From Panagrolaimus kolymaensis (taxonomy: Eukaryota; Nematoda; Chromadorea; Rhabditida; Panagrolaimidae): DNA of 64,000 nt. Below the pieces are notes generated by a model, which did not search any database, was not told the origin of the DNA, and was given only the letters and a program-made list of their open reading frames with translations. Location of the stretch: the NCBI GenBank assembly GCA_028622995.1, contig JAJQJQ010000027.1, positions 3,286,001 to 3,350,000 on the forward strand, written 5' to 3'. Position 1 is the stretch's first letter. Each line of letters opens with the position of its first letter. Made by a program: the position numbers and the translations under genes. Below are positions 1-12,810 of the stretch, piece by piece.

Positions 1-301
1 AAATTATAGTCTTTCATGAACTTGTTTTTAAATTTTTTCCACTCCATTATTTTATAAATAAATAATAAGGCGTTAAAATGGAAAAAATATCGTTAACGAG
101 TATATAATTTTCTTTGTAAAATTTTATTTTATTTATAGCGAAAGCACACTTATATTTCTTAATAAAACATTAATATACAAAATAAAAAGTACTAAAAAAA
201 AGAAAGCTTTTTAGTCACAGTATAATTTTGTATTTTAGCTATTTTATTCGCCCATTTTCACGCTTTCTAAATTTAAATAAAAAAATTTGGTAATAAAAAA
301 A

Positions 302-1879
302 ATGGTGAAAAAATTTATTTGTAAAATATCTGGCATCAAATTTGATGATTATGATAGCACAGATAATTTTAAATGTTTTTTGGGAAATTTTGCTATGACT
401 TTATATAACTTAAATTTTGGACTTATTTGTGTTTTTCTTCTTTTTGTTATAATTTTAATATCTATTTTTGGTGGAATTAAACAAAGTTATCGATGGTTTA
501 TATTAAATCAAGCATTTTGGGATTTATTATTATGTTATAGTTATATTTGTGCGAATGATGTTTTATATTTCATTGGTGTAAACCTTTCAAATACAGGAAA
601 CTTTTGTTCTCCATATACAGAAGAAGTAACAATTTGGAAGGGATTATTAATAGATATATTTCCAACTAATCCATATTCGGCTTTATTATTGCTTTCAGTT
701 ACTCGGTTTTTAGCTTTATATTATATGAATCTTTATGAAAGGCTTACTTCTGGAAGAAATATAATATATTTAATATTTATTTTTAATTTTCTTATTCTTC
801 TTTTTCACATTAATATTTTATTTTCATATATAGAAGAAAATCAAAGGGAAGCTCTGATAAAAATATGTTTATCCGAAATTAAACCTTCTAAAAACTCCAC
901 TGTTAAAAGAAATTCCATAGAATTTTGCAAATACTCAAGTTATATGAAAGATTCAACATGGCAATTTTGGAATACAGTAAATTTAATTTTTGATACAATT
1001 AGTATGTGTAAACCGCTTATTTGTTTATCCTTATCCATCATAGCTACAATTTTCATTATTTATCGCATAGCTCGACAAGCGGCATTTCAAGTAAGTGAAA
1101 ATGGGATAAGTGGCTATCAGACAGACAATCCATGCAGAAATAAAATTGGTTACGAATAAAGATTTTTAAAAAAACTACTATTTTCAAAATATTTTTTTAT
1201 GTTTTTATTTTGTCAAAAATTAGACTTTTAAAGTGATAAAGAATGTAAAATTTTCAAAGATAATGAAAAATTTAAAAAAAATTTAAATCTAAAATTTACG
1301 AAATGTGCAAAAAAATGTTAGAAAATTTATGCAAATGTATTAAAAAAATTAAGGTAATACTTAGTTTTTTCTTATCTTGAGTGTCCAAAGAAAAATCTTT
1401 TCCAATTTTAAGCCCATTATTTATATTCCCATTTTTTTTAGTTAAAACATAATCGTCGAGATTTTATGAATTCTTTACGAGTTTCAATTGTAATTATACT
1501 TCAAATTATAATAAATTTATTTTGTTTTATTATTGAATTTTTTGGTAATATAGAAAAAATTTTGGAAAGTTTTTGGATTATTATTGGTACAGAAGATATT
1601 CCATGTTCATATATACCAAGTTATAAATGTATCGATCTTTGGCTTCCATTATGGTTTAATGCAAGTATGGGATTGACCGATTCACCCATTTTACAAGCCA
1701 TTGTTCAAATAAGAATTTTTTTGGAATCTATTATTGTTTTGTCTATTATGACGGGATATCGAGAAGCTATATTTAAATTCATTAAAAATATTTTTAAATT
1801 TTTAAGAAATCCAAAGAAAACATATGTAAATATCAAATCCTCGAATAGTATGAGCCAAATTGCGGCGTCTTTTAAATAA
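302..1879 (+). CDS. Nematode 7TM chemoreceptor-like protein, two exons
   Basis: Predicted seven-transmembrane G-protein-coupled receptor, probably a plasma-membrane chemoreceptor. Exon 1 (302-1090) encodes TM1 to TM5, with TRFLALYYMNLYERL after TM3 in the place of a DRY-type motif and a long extracellular loop before TM5. A GTAAGT donor at 1091 and a TTTTTTTAG acceptor ending at 1441 are both phase 0. Exon 2 (1442-1879) supplies a basic loop and TM6-TM7. The spliced product is about 408 residues. The ATG at 302 is the first in frame. It looks most like the Srx/Srt-type groups, but I cannot fix the family. The 350-bp intron is long compared with others here. Confidence 0.72.
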
Positions 1880-2468
1880 TAATAAAATAAATTTGTTTTG
1901 TTAAAAAAAACTAATAATAAATTGAAAAAAAATAAACAAAAGAACTAAATTTTTTCACATGCATAAAAAATAATTTTTCTATTTTCTTGCTTTCGTCCCA
2001 ATATTTTTGACGTATGAAGCTTACTTTTTACGGGGGTTAATTTAAAAAAAAAGTAACTTTCTAGTTTATTTCAATAACTGCGTGGTAATTTTATTGCAGA
2101 CCATTATATTTCCAATAAAAAATAACAAATTATAGGTATTTAAAAAATAGTTTTTATTTTTTCCTCCTTCATTTTTTTTTCTACGAACAAATAAAAATGG
2201 CGATAAATAAAAAATAGGTTATATTAATAAAAAATATATAATTATCCCATAAAAATTTAATAGTTTAGTCATTTTAAAACATAAAAACATTTAAAATCTT
2301 AATTTGGCAAATTAAAACATATTTTTTCGTTGATAGTCGCTTAGTATAATTTAAAGTTAGAGGCCACGCATTTATTTATTTTCGATCCACTGCTTCGATT
2401 CCGAGTAAAACTCTATTATATTCTATAAAAAGGGCTTGTCAAAGTAAATAAAAAAGGGAAAAAAAACT
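1880..2468. other. Intergenic, convergent gene ends
   Basis: About 590 bases of AT-rich sequence between the 3' ends of two convergent genes. I see no open reading frame, repeat or RNA gene that I can support. Confidence 0.5.
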
Positions 2469-5400
2469 TTACAAACCTATTTCTGGTTCGGTATCGTTAG
2501 TCTTCACGAATTGTAGTTGAATATAAGGATTCGTGATATTAAATTGCTGGCCAAGATAAGTAAAACTAAAATAAATAAATAAATGTACAAAAAATTTACA
2601 AAAATAAATTTCTTACTTTGCAAGTGTTTTATTCGTATTGGCCACATTCACTTGAACAAGCGTGTCGAAGGTGACATTAAAATCCAAAACAGTAAATCTT
2701 AAAGCTACGTTATCTTTAATACGATAATAACTGACAAAATTAGTTAAATAAGTAGTTGTTTGATGAATTTCACGATCATAATTGGGTGACACCCATAATT
2801 CTCTATATGGCGTTGAATTTATTTCTGAAGTATCGTGATCAAAAATGGCAAATTTTAATTTTATACTTGAATTTGGAGGAATAAGAATTGTATAGAAATT
2901 TGATTGCATATAAATTTTATTCCAAGTTTTTTTAATGCTAAATTATATTAATAAAAAGTAGTAAAGTGAACCAAATGTAAATTTTGTAACTTACTTGAAT
3001 TCCACTAAAAATCTATCATTTTTTCCAGCATAAATTTTGCTTGTTTGATTTTTTGAACTTGACCAAATTTCAGAAAAAATATGCCTTAAGGAATTAGTAC
3101 TTTCGACTAAAATAATTTAAAAATTATTCAAAATATATTTGTAGTACTTAATTACCAAAACTATTTAATAATATAAATGGACAATAACCATTTCCATTTG
3201 CAACCATTGTAAATGTTTTTGAAGGTTTAAAACTTATTAATGCTACATTATTTTTAAAGAAACAATTTTTATTATGTTCTAAAGTAAATAATTTAGAGAA
3301 AATAAATTTCCATTAAACTTCTTTTTTACCTTTTGTAACACGAAAATATAAAATAAGATCAGCATTTGCGAAATCGTTAGGGTCGCCAAACGCCGTAGGA
3401 TCTCCATAAACCGTAAGAGATTTATTAAATGTGAAACTTTGATCCTTTCTTAAATTACATTAAACTTTTTTATATAAATATTGTAATTATTGTGTTATTA
3501 TATAATTTTTTCTAATGCAAAATTCTATTTTAAGTGATATTAAGTTTAAAAATTAAAAAACTTACGGTAATCCATTTCCATTCAATAGAATATTTGTTAA
3601 ATTTTCGTTATCATAAAATATTAAACCATTAAAATTATGGCAAAACACTTCAATGAAATAGTTGCCAAAAAACTAAGGAAGAATAATTAATTTTAAAAAT
3701 GATATAAAAAAGAAATTACTCACATATTCATCATCTAACTTAACATTAAATAACGTGAGCAAACCGATTTTAGAAAATGGTAATGCATAAGAGGGGTTTG
3801 CTTTTGTTAAAGTGACATTTCCCGTGCTCGTTGCTAAAAATACAAATATATGTTAATAAAAATCTTTTTTCTTTCTAATGGAAAAAAAAAATGAAAACAC
3901 ATGTGAGTTTTATGTGCATACTTTTGCTTGGTCCCAAAACAAACTATGTAATTACAACACAATTCGTTGCGGGACCATGCCCCCAAAAATGCACGCATAT
4001 TGTTCCGATATTTTCATTGTATAAATATTTACCATTTGCTGCATTAAGAAGTAAATAAAATTTTCTCTTCTGATAATTTAAAGGTGGAAGTGAAATAAAT
4101 TCAAGAATATTTTCGTTTAAACTGGATATCAAAATATTGCTTTGATCATAAAAAAGTAAATTATTTAATAAAATTTGGTTATTTGAATGCAATCTAGCTA
4201 TATCGTTTTCAAAATCATTTCCAAAAGCTTTGAAATAAATGTTAATAAATTTTTCTTGACAGCTCGAATCTAATGTCATCTATAAAACCATAATTAAACA
4301 AAAAAAATTGTGTTTCTTTAATGCTTTTTAACTTACATTAATATTACATCGAAGATTACCACAATAAAAATCATTTTCATCACCCATGATATTGAACCCT
4401 ATTCCCCATTCACTACATGGTACTATAATTTTCGTGTGTGCACACTGACATTCTAAAAACAAATGTTTGTTTCAGAAAAATATTGTAAAAAAAAAAAAGA
4501 AGTGTTTACTTTGTTCAGAAAAAATAACTTTAAATCCATATTTTTGTATACTTCCATCACTTATAAATTCCCATAATATTTTATCATTATATCCATTTTC
4601 ATGAGCTTGCAAATATAATTTCCAATCACTTTCGCTAAATAAACTAAAAACCCCAAATAATTTCATAATTATTTAAATTATTCAATATTCTGCTTTTTTT
4701 ATTAACTCACCCTTGGTTGACTTCAACTAATTTATCACTCATAAAAAAATGCAAAGAATCAACATTTTTTTCGACACTAAAAAAGAATATATCTGCAACC
4801 ATTTGATTTTTCAATGGAACTGATAAATTAAATGTGCATTTTGCATTATTTAAATATAATTTATTACGATAATCATCGGTAGTGGCCCATACTGTAGTTC
4901 CATTGGTATAATTTATTATAGAACAATTTCCATCAATTAAATCAGCAACTTTTTTTACAATAGTTAAATATCCAACAAACCAATTATAAAGGTTTTTGGT
5001 TTCGAAATGGAATGTTATATAACTTTCATCACTGTAATATGGCTTAAAGGTATCTCTAAAAACAAAAAAACCTGTTTTATGAGTAAAATCCAGAGAATAT
5101 AAAAATCCTTACTTAATATTAAATTTTTGCCCAAATTGATTTGTAGCGGTTAAAGTTCCATTTGAGACCAAAAAATTGATTATTAATACTTTAAACGTAT
5201 AACCATGGGGGGCAACAAAGCGCCAATTACAATGAGAATATGACATGTTACGAGGTGTAGTATCACCAAGATTTTCTTCATATGTGGAACTGAGAAAAAT
5301 AATTTGGGTTTCATCAATAAAAAGATATGGATTTATATTAGTTATCGATGTTAAGGGACAACCTAAGCTTCCCGAAGTTTCAGCTATTATCAAACCTTGA

Positions 5401-7471
5401 AATACTGAACTAGTTGTGAATATTATTTCTTCGTAATTTGATATGCTTAGAAAATAAGGAAAAACATTTGTGTGACCGGGGCTAAAAATGGATAAGATTT
5501 TAAAACCTATTAAAAAATTTTAAAAAACTTACTATGTATCATTTTTTGTATAAATATTACTAAAAAGAATGTTTTAAATTTAGATTTGTTACAAAACAAA
5601 AAAAAGATTAAAAAAAAGGAATAACTTTAAGTATCTAAGGATAGTTAGCATACTTAAAGATATTCTAAAACAAAAAATTAAATATAATAAATTACCCGTC
5701 AAATATGTCGCCAACATAATTAGTAATTGCAAAAATCATACGCAAATTCTAAAAATAGCTGAGTTTATAAGAAATATTTTTAATTTTGTTTACCTCATTA
5801 TTTTGTACATTAGTTACTATGAATTTCATTGAACATGCGCTGGAAGGTTTGGGAAAATTTGGAGTTTCAATAAAGAATAATTCATCTGATGGTAAATAGA
5901 ATGCTTGGTCGCCATTACAAATTATTTTTTTAGTTCCTTCTCCTAAATAAATTGGAGTTGTATTTTCAACATTGTTAGTTGCTGCAGTTATGGTGGGGCT
6001 TGTCGATGTATTAATTTCCCAGAAAATAACATATTCAAATAAAAAATAATCGTTTTTGGGATCAAAAACTTGATATGAAACCTTTAAATTATTTCCTTTT
6101 AAAGTCACAGTTTTTCCAAGATCAGCTTTACTAAACCTGAAAATTAAATTTAAAAAAATTTATTATTTGCTTTTATCATTATTTTTAAATTTGTTAAACT
6201 TACATGTATGAATCACCAGGCGAATCAGCTTGAATTTGAACATTTACGTATCCATTTATTTCTTTTACGAAAAATGCCGTAGATAACTGATAATTATATT
6301 CATTTTCAAAAACATATAGAGATTGAGATTCGATCATTAGATTCGTCCCGCTATAGCTTGCCGGTGCTATGATGCCTTTCTGTTCATCAACACAAACATT
6401 AATAATGGGTTGTTGAAATTGAGCTAATCCATCGGAACAATAAATTGATAAAGTAGTTTCAGCTGGTAAAAGAATTGCCATAGCTGGAGTGTAAATTAAT
6501 ATACTTATCCATTCGATAATGTCTGTGGAGCTATAAAATAATTTATTGTAAGGCGTTTATTTAACGAATTTAGTAATAAAGAATCCCATTTTTATATAAC
6601 AAAGCTTCCATTTGTTAAAAATAATTTTACTGTGCTTTTTTGACTTACTTAGTTTCAAACAAAATTTTATCATTTAATGCACTTTTGAAAACCATATCCT
6701 CTTCAGAATTAATACCAAAGCTATTTATTTTAATATTTGGAATCATTGATGGATTTGCTAATACTATAATTTCACAATTTCCTTCACTTGATGCTTTAAA
6801 TGTGTTCCAAATAGGCTTGTTAATATTAATTGCAATCAAAATATTGTCACCATTCATGCAATTCTTTGTTTGAGCTTCTTTCCATCTAAATAAAACAGCA
6901 TTTTTTTCATACATGTCACCTGTATTAAAAATAGTAAAACATCCCGATTCTGATATTGTATTGTTATAACTTTTATAATTATCATCGATCGTTGGAATCT
7001 CGCTTAATCTAAAATTATTTAAATTTCCTAAATTTAAAAATTTAAAAAAACTAACGGCCCAATTAAATTATTTAAATCGCCGGAATCATATAAATTGTAA
7101 TTATCTAAATTAAGGATTTGCGGAATAAAAAATTCCAAAGTTCCATTCATAATGTTTTCTAAGCAAATCGATAAGCCATTGTTAGTTTCAATATCCGATA
7201 GACTTATCGCAAATTTAGGGTATGTTTCAGTTAAAATTATTTTTGAGCTTTCGACGGCTAAATTATACGCCTTTTTAGCTGGCATGGAATTTGAAGATTT
7301 GGGAGAAGCTTCGATAGTTTTTGGAAAAAGTTTTTGATCTTTATTCAATTGAGCGTGTGCAGGACAATTATTATTTTTATCTTCTTTGTTGAAAGCATCG
7401 TTAACTTGCTTTTTTGACACCACAATAATTAACAATGAAAAAATTATTAGAAACTTTTGGAATAAATTCAT
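2469..7471 (-). CDS. Large secreted CUB-like multi-module protein, about 18 exons
   Basis: Predicted secreted protein of about 1,238 residues. It opens with a signal peptide (FLIIFSLLIIVVS) and has many N-glycosylation sequons. All eighteen exons join in frame by phase-matched GT/AG sites: 7471-7056, 7008-6649, 6530-6204, 6136-5794, 5748-5696, 5559-5533, 5481-5113, 5055-4711, 4634-4510, 4452-4337, 4279-4033, 3833-3724, 3672-3566, 3448-3330, 3278-3156, 3106-2995, 2937-2617 and 2565-2469. The first part aligns module by module with the plus-strand paralog at 16963 (ESGCFTIF against KSGCFTIF). CUB-like segments follow at about 6.0-4.7 kb. At 4452 a Cys-rich CQCAH module restarts the paralog's order through to the C-terminus, so the protein looks like a fused tandem duplication. 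There is no membrane anchor. Proteins of this nematode class are often pathogen- or stress-responsive; that role is inference. Confidence 0.75.
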
Positions 7472-8740
7472 TTTTTTTTGAAAAATAAAATGTGTAATAA
7501 ATATGAAAGACTTAAATATATGTTTAAAAGCTTAAGAATAAATGGAAAACTTTAAGCTTCTTTGAGTTTGAAAAAAGATTTTTTCTACCAATGGAGCTTT
7601 TAAGCTGCATTAGTTTTTATCATGAACTTGTAGCCTGCATGAGAAGCCGGCGAACGGCATAGTAAATTTATTTTGAAAAAATTGGCAATATACAAGAATT
7701 TTAAATGTAATCATTCATTTTTGTAATATTTTTCTGAGACTGCAATTATTATATTCAAAATATGGTTAAAAGAATGCTTCAATTCTTTGAATTTTTAATT
7801 TTAGGCGCAAAGTCCGTAAATTTGGTGCCCTAACACTTAGCAAGATGTTATCACACCATGTGTCAACCAACCTGTGGGAGTCAAAAACACCTTATCACAA
7901 AAATTTATTTTTTGCCTTCTTAAATTTAAGTCGGATGAAGGAAGAAATTCAACAAAGAGTTTTAACAAAAAAAGGTTTTATGAGTTGCTAATATTTTACA
8001 CTTTTTAAGAAAGCGTTCCAAAGCTTTGCTCGACTTTTTTATTTTTATATTAAATTTTCAATTCTCTTTTTGATTCCAAACTGTGTTTTTCTTATTTAAC
8101 AAAAGTGTTTTAAGATAAACTTAAAACACTATTCAAAATAAAACCCGAACTTTAATTCTTGATGATGTTCACTGAAATTTAAAAAATAAAATGATTATTT
8201 ATGAAAAGAAAATTTCTTTTGTTAATTTACAAAGTGCCTAATGTGTTGAATAGTAAAAATTGTTTTGAGATTCCATTTGGTGACATTTTACAAATATGGT
8301 ACAACCGAACCTTGATTCATTTTTTGATGTTATAAACAACTAAAGAATGTTTTCGTTTTTACATATCCATTTTTCTTTTATAAATTTTGGAAAAGAAATA
8401 TTTATTCGCGCCATATGAAGACAAATACCTTTAATTGGAGGAACTTTTATGAAATGAAAAAACCATGAGCAAAAGACGTTGATAATTAAACATAAATAAA
8501 GAACACACAAGTAACACATAAAAAAATATATTATTTTTGTAGTCATGCTTTAATTAAGCTTTGCTATTATCAACTTAGACCGTGAGTATATAAAGCAAAA
8601 CGCCTCATGAAAAAGGATTTCAGTGGACTCTAAAAAAATTAGCCAAAAGAGGGCTTTAGTAGACCATGGGTTTATAAAGCCTCTCAAAAAAACGTTATTT
8701 ATTAACACATAAACAATTTAAATAATTAGATAACTCGGAA
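7472..8740. other. Intergenic region, no supported gene
   Basis: A 1.27-kb AT-rich stretch between divergent genes. It presumably holds the promoters of the CUB-like gene to the left and the receptor to the right. A 68-codon minus-strand frame at 8340-8546 is AT-driven and has no recognisable features. Confidence 0.5.
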
Positions 8741-9679
8741 ATGAATTCATATATTTATTTGATACATTTTATTTTAAATTTAATCTTAGCATCGCTATCT
8801 TTAAAATTCTCAATTCGGATCTTGTCACGAAAGCTGCTCCTCGCTAAAGCTGTTTCAATTTCTCCATTGATAACTCTGTATTTTGTTTATATTTTTATTA
8901 GCAGCATTGCAACTTTTTTAAATTATGTTTATTTAATTATTTGTTGGAGGCCTGAAACCATAATCCACGATGCAAGGATAATATTTGTGTCAGGAATATT
9001 TTGTTCTATGCTAATTTTTATTCATCCTCTTATTGAAACCTTTTTATGCATCGATAGAATTATAACTATAATTTTTCCTGTTAAATATTCTCCAACAGCA
9101 AAAATTGTTTTCTCAGTCTTTACAGTTATTTTTGTAACTTTATTTAGCAGTTTAATTTTGATAATATGTTTTTCATCGAATAAATTTCCAAATGGTCCTG
9201 AAACGATTTGTCGATTTTATTATTGCATTGGATATTTGGTGGCTCCGGAATATACTATGCTTTCGAGAGTTATTCTCGCGAGTATAAACATGTTTTGGTG
9301 TGTGATACTTTTTATAACTATTCGACTTTGCATAAATCGAAGTTCTACAAAAGTTATAAAACGAATAAATAAAACAGTTTTAATAATTATAATTATTACG
9401 ACTCTTATAGATTTTATTCCAAATTTAATTGGACAATTTTTCCTTAATGTAAGTTGCTTGAAAATTTTTTTGTTGCATAAATATTAATATGATTCAATTT
9501 TTAAGGTCACAGGAATGTCGCTTCTTGATGTCATTGGTCCATACACAGTTACAACAGCCACGTGCAGTATTACCCTTTGTGGAGGGCTTTATTGTCAAGC
9601 TCTTAAAAAAACTTTGAAATCTCCTAGTGGAGCTGCAACAACTCTAAAAAATGCTAGCATTGTACCAATAAGAATCTAA
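8741..9679 (+). CDS. Nematode 7TM chemoreceptor-like protein, two exons
   Basis: Predicted seven-transmembrane receptor of about 293 residues. Exon 1 runs from 8741 to 9448 and ends at a GTAAGT donor in phase 0. The acceptor is TTTTTAAG just before 9506, and exon 2 runs to the TAA at 9677-9679. Six hydrophobic segments lie in exon 1, with CIDRIITIIFPVKYSP after TM3, a classical position for a DRY-like motif followed by a proline-containing second intracellular loop. TM7 and a short basic tail are in exon 2. Serpentine receptors of this size occur in the nematode Srb/Srbc/Srv-type groups, but the exact family is not decided. The acceptor AAG is less common than the TAG/CAG acceptors of neighbouring genes. 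Confidence 0.7.
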
Positions 9680-10047
9680 AAAGTGTAATTTTTGCAAAAA
9701 AAAAAAAATAAATCAATTGTATTTCGTGAGAATAAAAAATAATTTCAGGAATTTTGCTACACAAAGTATGTGGGAAATATTACAGTATTTAGTTTCGATT
9801 TTTCTATTTCCAAAAATGCCGCAAAAAATCTGGAAACAAAGATCATAATTTTACCGTATAAAATTACAAATAAATGACATTGAAACTTTCTTTTTTACAA
9901 ACTAAAAATAAATACACAGACGAAAGGCTTTTTTCGTAGTCACATGCAACCACAAACATCAACGAAAAATCACAATGTTTTATTGCATCAAAAAGGATCA
10001 ACGCATTTTGCTTTTTTTCGAGGGGGAATTTCGTTTTGTTGTTGTTG

Positions 10048-10117
10048 GGGATCCCATTTTTTTGTAGGTGGCTACACACACGCTTTTTTTCGAGAGACAA
10101 TAAATGTAGCATTAATT
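10048..10117 (+). promoter_or_regulatory. Conserved upstream block of the secreted Cys-module gene family
   Basis: The block reads TTTTTTGTAGGTGGCTACAC, then about 25 bases, then AATGTAGCAT. The same two-part arrangement lies upstream of the paralogs at 14496 and 26623 (on minus) and in an orphan copy at 24115-24206. Its distance to the ATG here is about 140-200 bases. It is probably a shared promoter element. Confidence 0.5.
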
Positions 10118-10254
10118 AGTTAGAAATTTTTTTGGGTATAAAGTAATCTGTTGTGTGCATCATTATTCGACGGAGAATTTTTGTTTCAATAAAAGGGCAA
10201 AGTTTGTGTCAACAATTTTTTAAAAAAAATTATTAATCCAAAAGTAGCGTCAAA

Positions 10255-11724
10255 ATGAAATTCAATCATGGTCGTTCATTTATAATTTTAGCATCTATGT
10301 TTGTTTTGATTTTGTCAAAGAATACAGAAGCAAAATTTTATTGTTATCATGGCGAAAGTGACGACACAAAGTTAATTAAAATGGATTGCCGAAATGAAAT
10401 TTGTATAATGTATGTCACACCATGCCAAAATTATTGGGCTACAACATGTTATGTAAGTTTATGAAAATAAAGTTTTTATGGAAAATTTAAAAAAAATTTC
10501 AACCTTTTTTTTATTTTATTTTAGGACCCTTCAGATCCTTTGGGTATAACAAAAGTCTTTGAAAAAGTTCCACAATTAAAACAAACTTCATATTCAATTT
10601 GTCGTAAATGGTCCGGGTGTAACAAGAATCCAATTGAAACTCTTTTAAATCCAGCAGATCCATATTCTCCATATAAAAATGGATTATATGTTGAAACCTT
10701 TAAACCACCCAAATCATTTGATAATTTATTATGGCCAAGTTTGGGTAAAGAAAAAAGAAACAACAAAAACTTTTTGGAAAATGAATTTACTCTTCGAAAA
10801 AAATTACTAAAGGCAAAAAACGGTACATTTTATTATCCAGAAAATAATATTTATGAATTTCTTGGACAAACTTTTAATTCAAGTAAAAAAGTTTGGGTGG
10901 AATATGAATTTCGAGAAAAAGATTTTAACGTTCGAAAAAAATTGAGACTTACTTTTGATTTAATTGAATCATCTGTGGCTGGAAGTATATGGAATGCAAC
11001 AACGCCAAAAATATATGGAAAATTATTAAATTTAAAACCAAAATTATTTCCTGGTCAAATTATTAATGTTTCATTGAGTAGCATGATTACAGAAGATTAT
11101 GTATATAATTTTACTTTATGTATCAATGATGAACCTTTAAATTACACAACATATAATTTTTTTAATTATATTAAATATGGAGGTATAATGGCAGCTAAAA
11201 ATACCCTCAGTTCAGCGCTACAGTTTCATGACTTTTCCATTGCATTTGCCCAACCAGAACCAAATATCCCAAAAATTCATTGCGATGAAGAATTCATGGA
11301 AGTTTTTAAACCAAATACCAAACTCAATTATACGATTATTGATTCAAAGCAAAACGATACTCTAACCATCGAAAATAATTTGGCGCCAAATGAAATGATT
11401 GAATATGAATTTCGAAATAGTTTATGCCCTTTAAAAGCCGTGGCAAGAATCCAAATTTTAGCATTTCAAAATAATCTTGGAGAAAAAAATTATACTTTTT
11501 ATTCATGGGATTTCCGCAATTTTTATTGGGTTTTTGACAATCGAATAATTATAAACTCTCAAGATTGTTCAAGCATTGTAATTAAGCCCATGGATGAAAG
11601 ATGGACGAGTGTCATTTGTAAAAATAACAATGACAGTACTGTGGTTGAAAAAAATATGTTTATCATTCTTTCTTCAACTTTCAAATATTTTGTGGAAAGT
11701 CCAATTGAAAAATTTAAATGCTAA
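10255..11724 (+). CDS. Secreted glycoprotein with N-terminal Cys module and possible galectin-like segment (paralog A)
   Basis: Secreted protein of about 465 residues in two exons, 10255-10452 and 10525-11724, joined in phase 0. It has a signal peptide (FIILASMFVLILS) ending near NTEA. A cysteine-rich module follows, with FYCYHGES, CIMYVTPCQNYWATTCY and SICRKWSGCNKNP. Next comes a conserved IKY/FKPPKSFDNLLWPSLGKEK-type region. Residues about 240-310 (LFPGQIINVSL, then FTLCINDEPLNYT and IKYGGIM) resemble half of a galectin carbohydrate-recognition fold; this is my inference. The C-terminal part has four or more cysteines and ends SPIEKFKC. It has paralogs at 12811-14496 and 24790-26623, and many Asn-X-Ser/Thr sites. 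The function is unknown; an extracellular lectin or defence role is possible. Confidence 0.78.
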
Positions 11725-12810
11725 GACTTTAAAATTAATAATAAAAGTTTTTTTTGTTTTATGGAATTTTATTAGAATCAAATAAAGAATTAAATTGTTT
11801 TTAATAGAATTTTTTTAAGCCAGAACAGTAATACTTAAAAGAAATTTTGACAAAATCCAAGTTCGCAAAAAATAATTATTTTTAGACTGATACTTTAAAA
11901 TATGTGTTTCGCTCTATCAAAAACTGCCTTAAAAAACTATTCAAGGTTGATCTCTGCTTTAAATTTTTGACGGAGAAGTTTGATCTTTGTTTGAATAAAT
12001 GCTAAAGAAAACATCGAACATCCGAATAAGAGTTTTATATTCATGTTAATATGGATTAGCAATTTTAAAGAACAAATAGACTCCAACTTTTTTCGTTTTT
12101 TTTAAAACAATTCTTAGTCGAAAAAATAACGCAACAAGGCTTAGTAAAAAATAAATAAAAGTATTTTTTTTTGCGAATTTATGATACAAAAAATTTCACA
12201 CGCTCTGAATAAAAAGTGTATGGTTGCATACAAAAAAGTCAGAACAAAGAAGAAAGGGAAATCCCTATTCAAAAGAATAAATAAATTAAAAGATCATTTT
12301 TATAGCTTCTAGAAACGTCGATGATATGAAAAATGCATGTTCGAATACACAAATTTACACTATTTACTTTTAATTTTTTTTAAAACGCTTCAACGCAGTC
12401 GTTTATTTTTCTTATATGTACGGTAAAATTATAGAAAAAAAAGAAGAAATCTTTATGTTTCATATCTGATAAGGCTAAAGATTTATATTTAAAAATCGAA
12501 GTCCATTTTGGAATCAAAGTTTTAGGCATCATAAATAAAAGTTTTTCTTAATTAAAATAAGCGGAGTTTTTTCGAAATTTTTTTTCATAAAATGTACCAC
12601 AGTTTTTTATATTCCTCACATTTGGTACTATTATTTTTGTATTTCATTTTATTGTAGTAAAGCATATTAACTCTAGTGTGTGAGAATGAATAAAAAAAAT
12701 GTTAATAAAAAAATACAAATATTTAACAAAAAATTCTTTTATTTATCCCATTAATAATTCCAAAAAAGCAACAAAGAAAATTTTATTTTGGCGTATTTAA
12801 ACTAAATTTA
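11725..12810. other. Intergenic region between convergent paralogs
   Basis: About 1.1 kb between the 3' ends of paralogs A and B. It is AT-rich and I see no coding frame, clear repeat or RNA gene in it. Confidence 0.5.

Noticed and set aside
8340..8546. Hydrophobic minus frame of 68 codons
   Set aside because: AT-rich chance frame without homology, clear start context or neighbours that support it.
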